Shown here in pieces: positions 63,829 through 64,000 of a stretch of 64,000 nt of DNA. The DNA comes from Arcobacter arenosus. Lineage in GTDB: Bacteria > Campylobacterota > Campylobacteria > Campylobacterales > Arcobacteraceae. The position numbers and the translations under genes are program-made. A model generated the notes under the pieces. That model did not search any database and was not told the DNA's origin. It saw only the letters and a list, made by a program, of their open reading frames with translations. The DNA lies in the NCBI RefSeq assembly GCF_005771535.1, contig NZ_VANU01000003.1, positions 62,001 to 126,000 of the forward strand, given 5' to 3'. Every line of letters starts with the position of its first letter. Position 1 is the stretch's first letter.

Positions 63829-64000
63829 TTAGTTAGCTTTTTTAGCTGCCTCATCGCTCATTTTAGTCCATGCAGCGATCTCTTTTTTACTTTCATATTT
63901 AATGAAAATAAATCTCATGATATTTTCGTTGATTCTATATTGTCTTTCAATTTCAAGAATTCCAGAAGGCTCACCTTTGAAATATGCTACAAAATAGTAA
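63829..64000 (-). CDS. rpsF: 30S ribosomal protein S6 (C-terminal part, cut by window end)
   Basis: The last 56 codons are visible, ending EAAKKAN with TAA at 63829. The stretch [18 protein letters not shown] is the S6 core strand-helix, and the location before ssb is the standard order. The start lies beyond the window. Confidence 0.95.
   Translation of the reverse strand, partial: YYFVAYFKGEPSGILEIERQYRINENIMRFIFIKYESKKEIAAWTKMSDEAAKKAN

Noticed and set aside
1-64000. CRISPR arrays, tRNA, rRNA, insertion sequences or prophage
   Set aside because: No spaced direct-repeat array, cloverleaf, rRNA segment, transposase or phage structural gene was found on reading the intergenic regions.

Overview
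The window is an AT-rich chromosomal segment of a member of the Campylobacterota, very probably Arcobacter or a close relative. The evidence is the codon and base use, an aminofutalosine-pathway gene (mqnE), an HP0268-type small protein, histidine kinases with the phylum-typical HQWRQPL phosphoacceptor box, and a close counterpart of the Arcobacter sodium channel NavAb. No rRNA, tRNA, CRISPR array or insertion sequence was recognised.

Positions 1-21,500 hold a quinoprotein alcohol-oxidation locus. A FIST-sensor histidine kinase (cut by the window edge) and an OmpR-type response regulator face a minus-strand block: a PQQ-dependent alcohol dehydrogenase with a lanthanide-type Asp pair, a 24-codon pqqA, an intrinsic hairpin, then pqqB, pqqC, pqqD and pqqE. 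Upstream of the dehydrogenase are an ABC-2 transporter, a YVTN beta-propeller protein and a small secreted protein. Divergent from these are a periplasmic binding protein and a DUF302 protein. Next come an unusual TRAP/ABC double binding protein fused in one chain with its own histidine kinase, a DUF411 protein, an SsuABC-like importer, and an operon for cytochrome c-550 (PedF type), a MxaJ-like binding protein, a SoxYZ-like carrier and a SoxH-like metallohydrolase.

The main discovery is a shared promoter architecture. Five promoters of this locus, on both strands, carry two GCTA-type hexamers spaced 11 bp apart (GCTAWW-N5-GCTAWW) exactly 9 bp before a TAYAMT -10 box. This is the geometry of PhoB/OmpR-type activation and defines a candidate PQQ/alcohol regulon. 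The OmpR-type regulator next to pqqE is the obvious candidate activator.

Positions 21,500-37,700 are mostly housekeeping and transport: leucyl aminopeptidase, a CHASE/PAS histidine kinase split by one in-frame stop, an ArsR regulator with a DUF318 permease, ThiS, a formate-dehydrogenase-like molybdoenzyme, YraN, a CLC chloride protein, DUF502, DgkA, a Kef-type antiporter, a BioF-like enzyme, carbonic anhydrase and MqnE. Positions 37,700-46,200 form a signalling island: receiver proteins, an HD-GYP phosphodiesterase, a FIST protein and two kinases.

Positions 46,200-52,700 are core genes (a bitopic PilM/PilN-like protein, an acyltransferase, MiaB, HP0268, NusA, CysS). Positions 52,700-54,500 are a small accessory islet with a MntA antitoxin, a HepT toxin gene broken by a nonsense codon, and an HNH protein whose end has an attC-like hairpin. 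The remainder holds a DEDDh exonuclease, RraA, NavAb, an AraC regulator, an acetyltransferase, a Fur-box-associated ferric iron ABC system with a duplicated binding protein, and the rpsF-ssb-rpsR operon.
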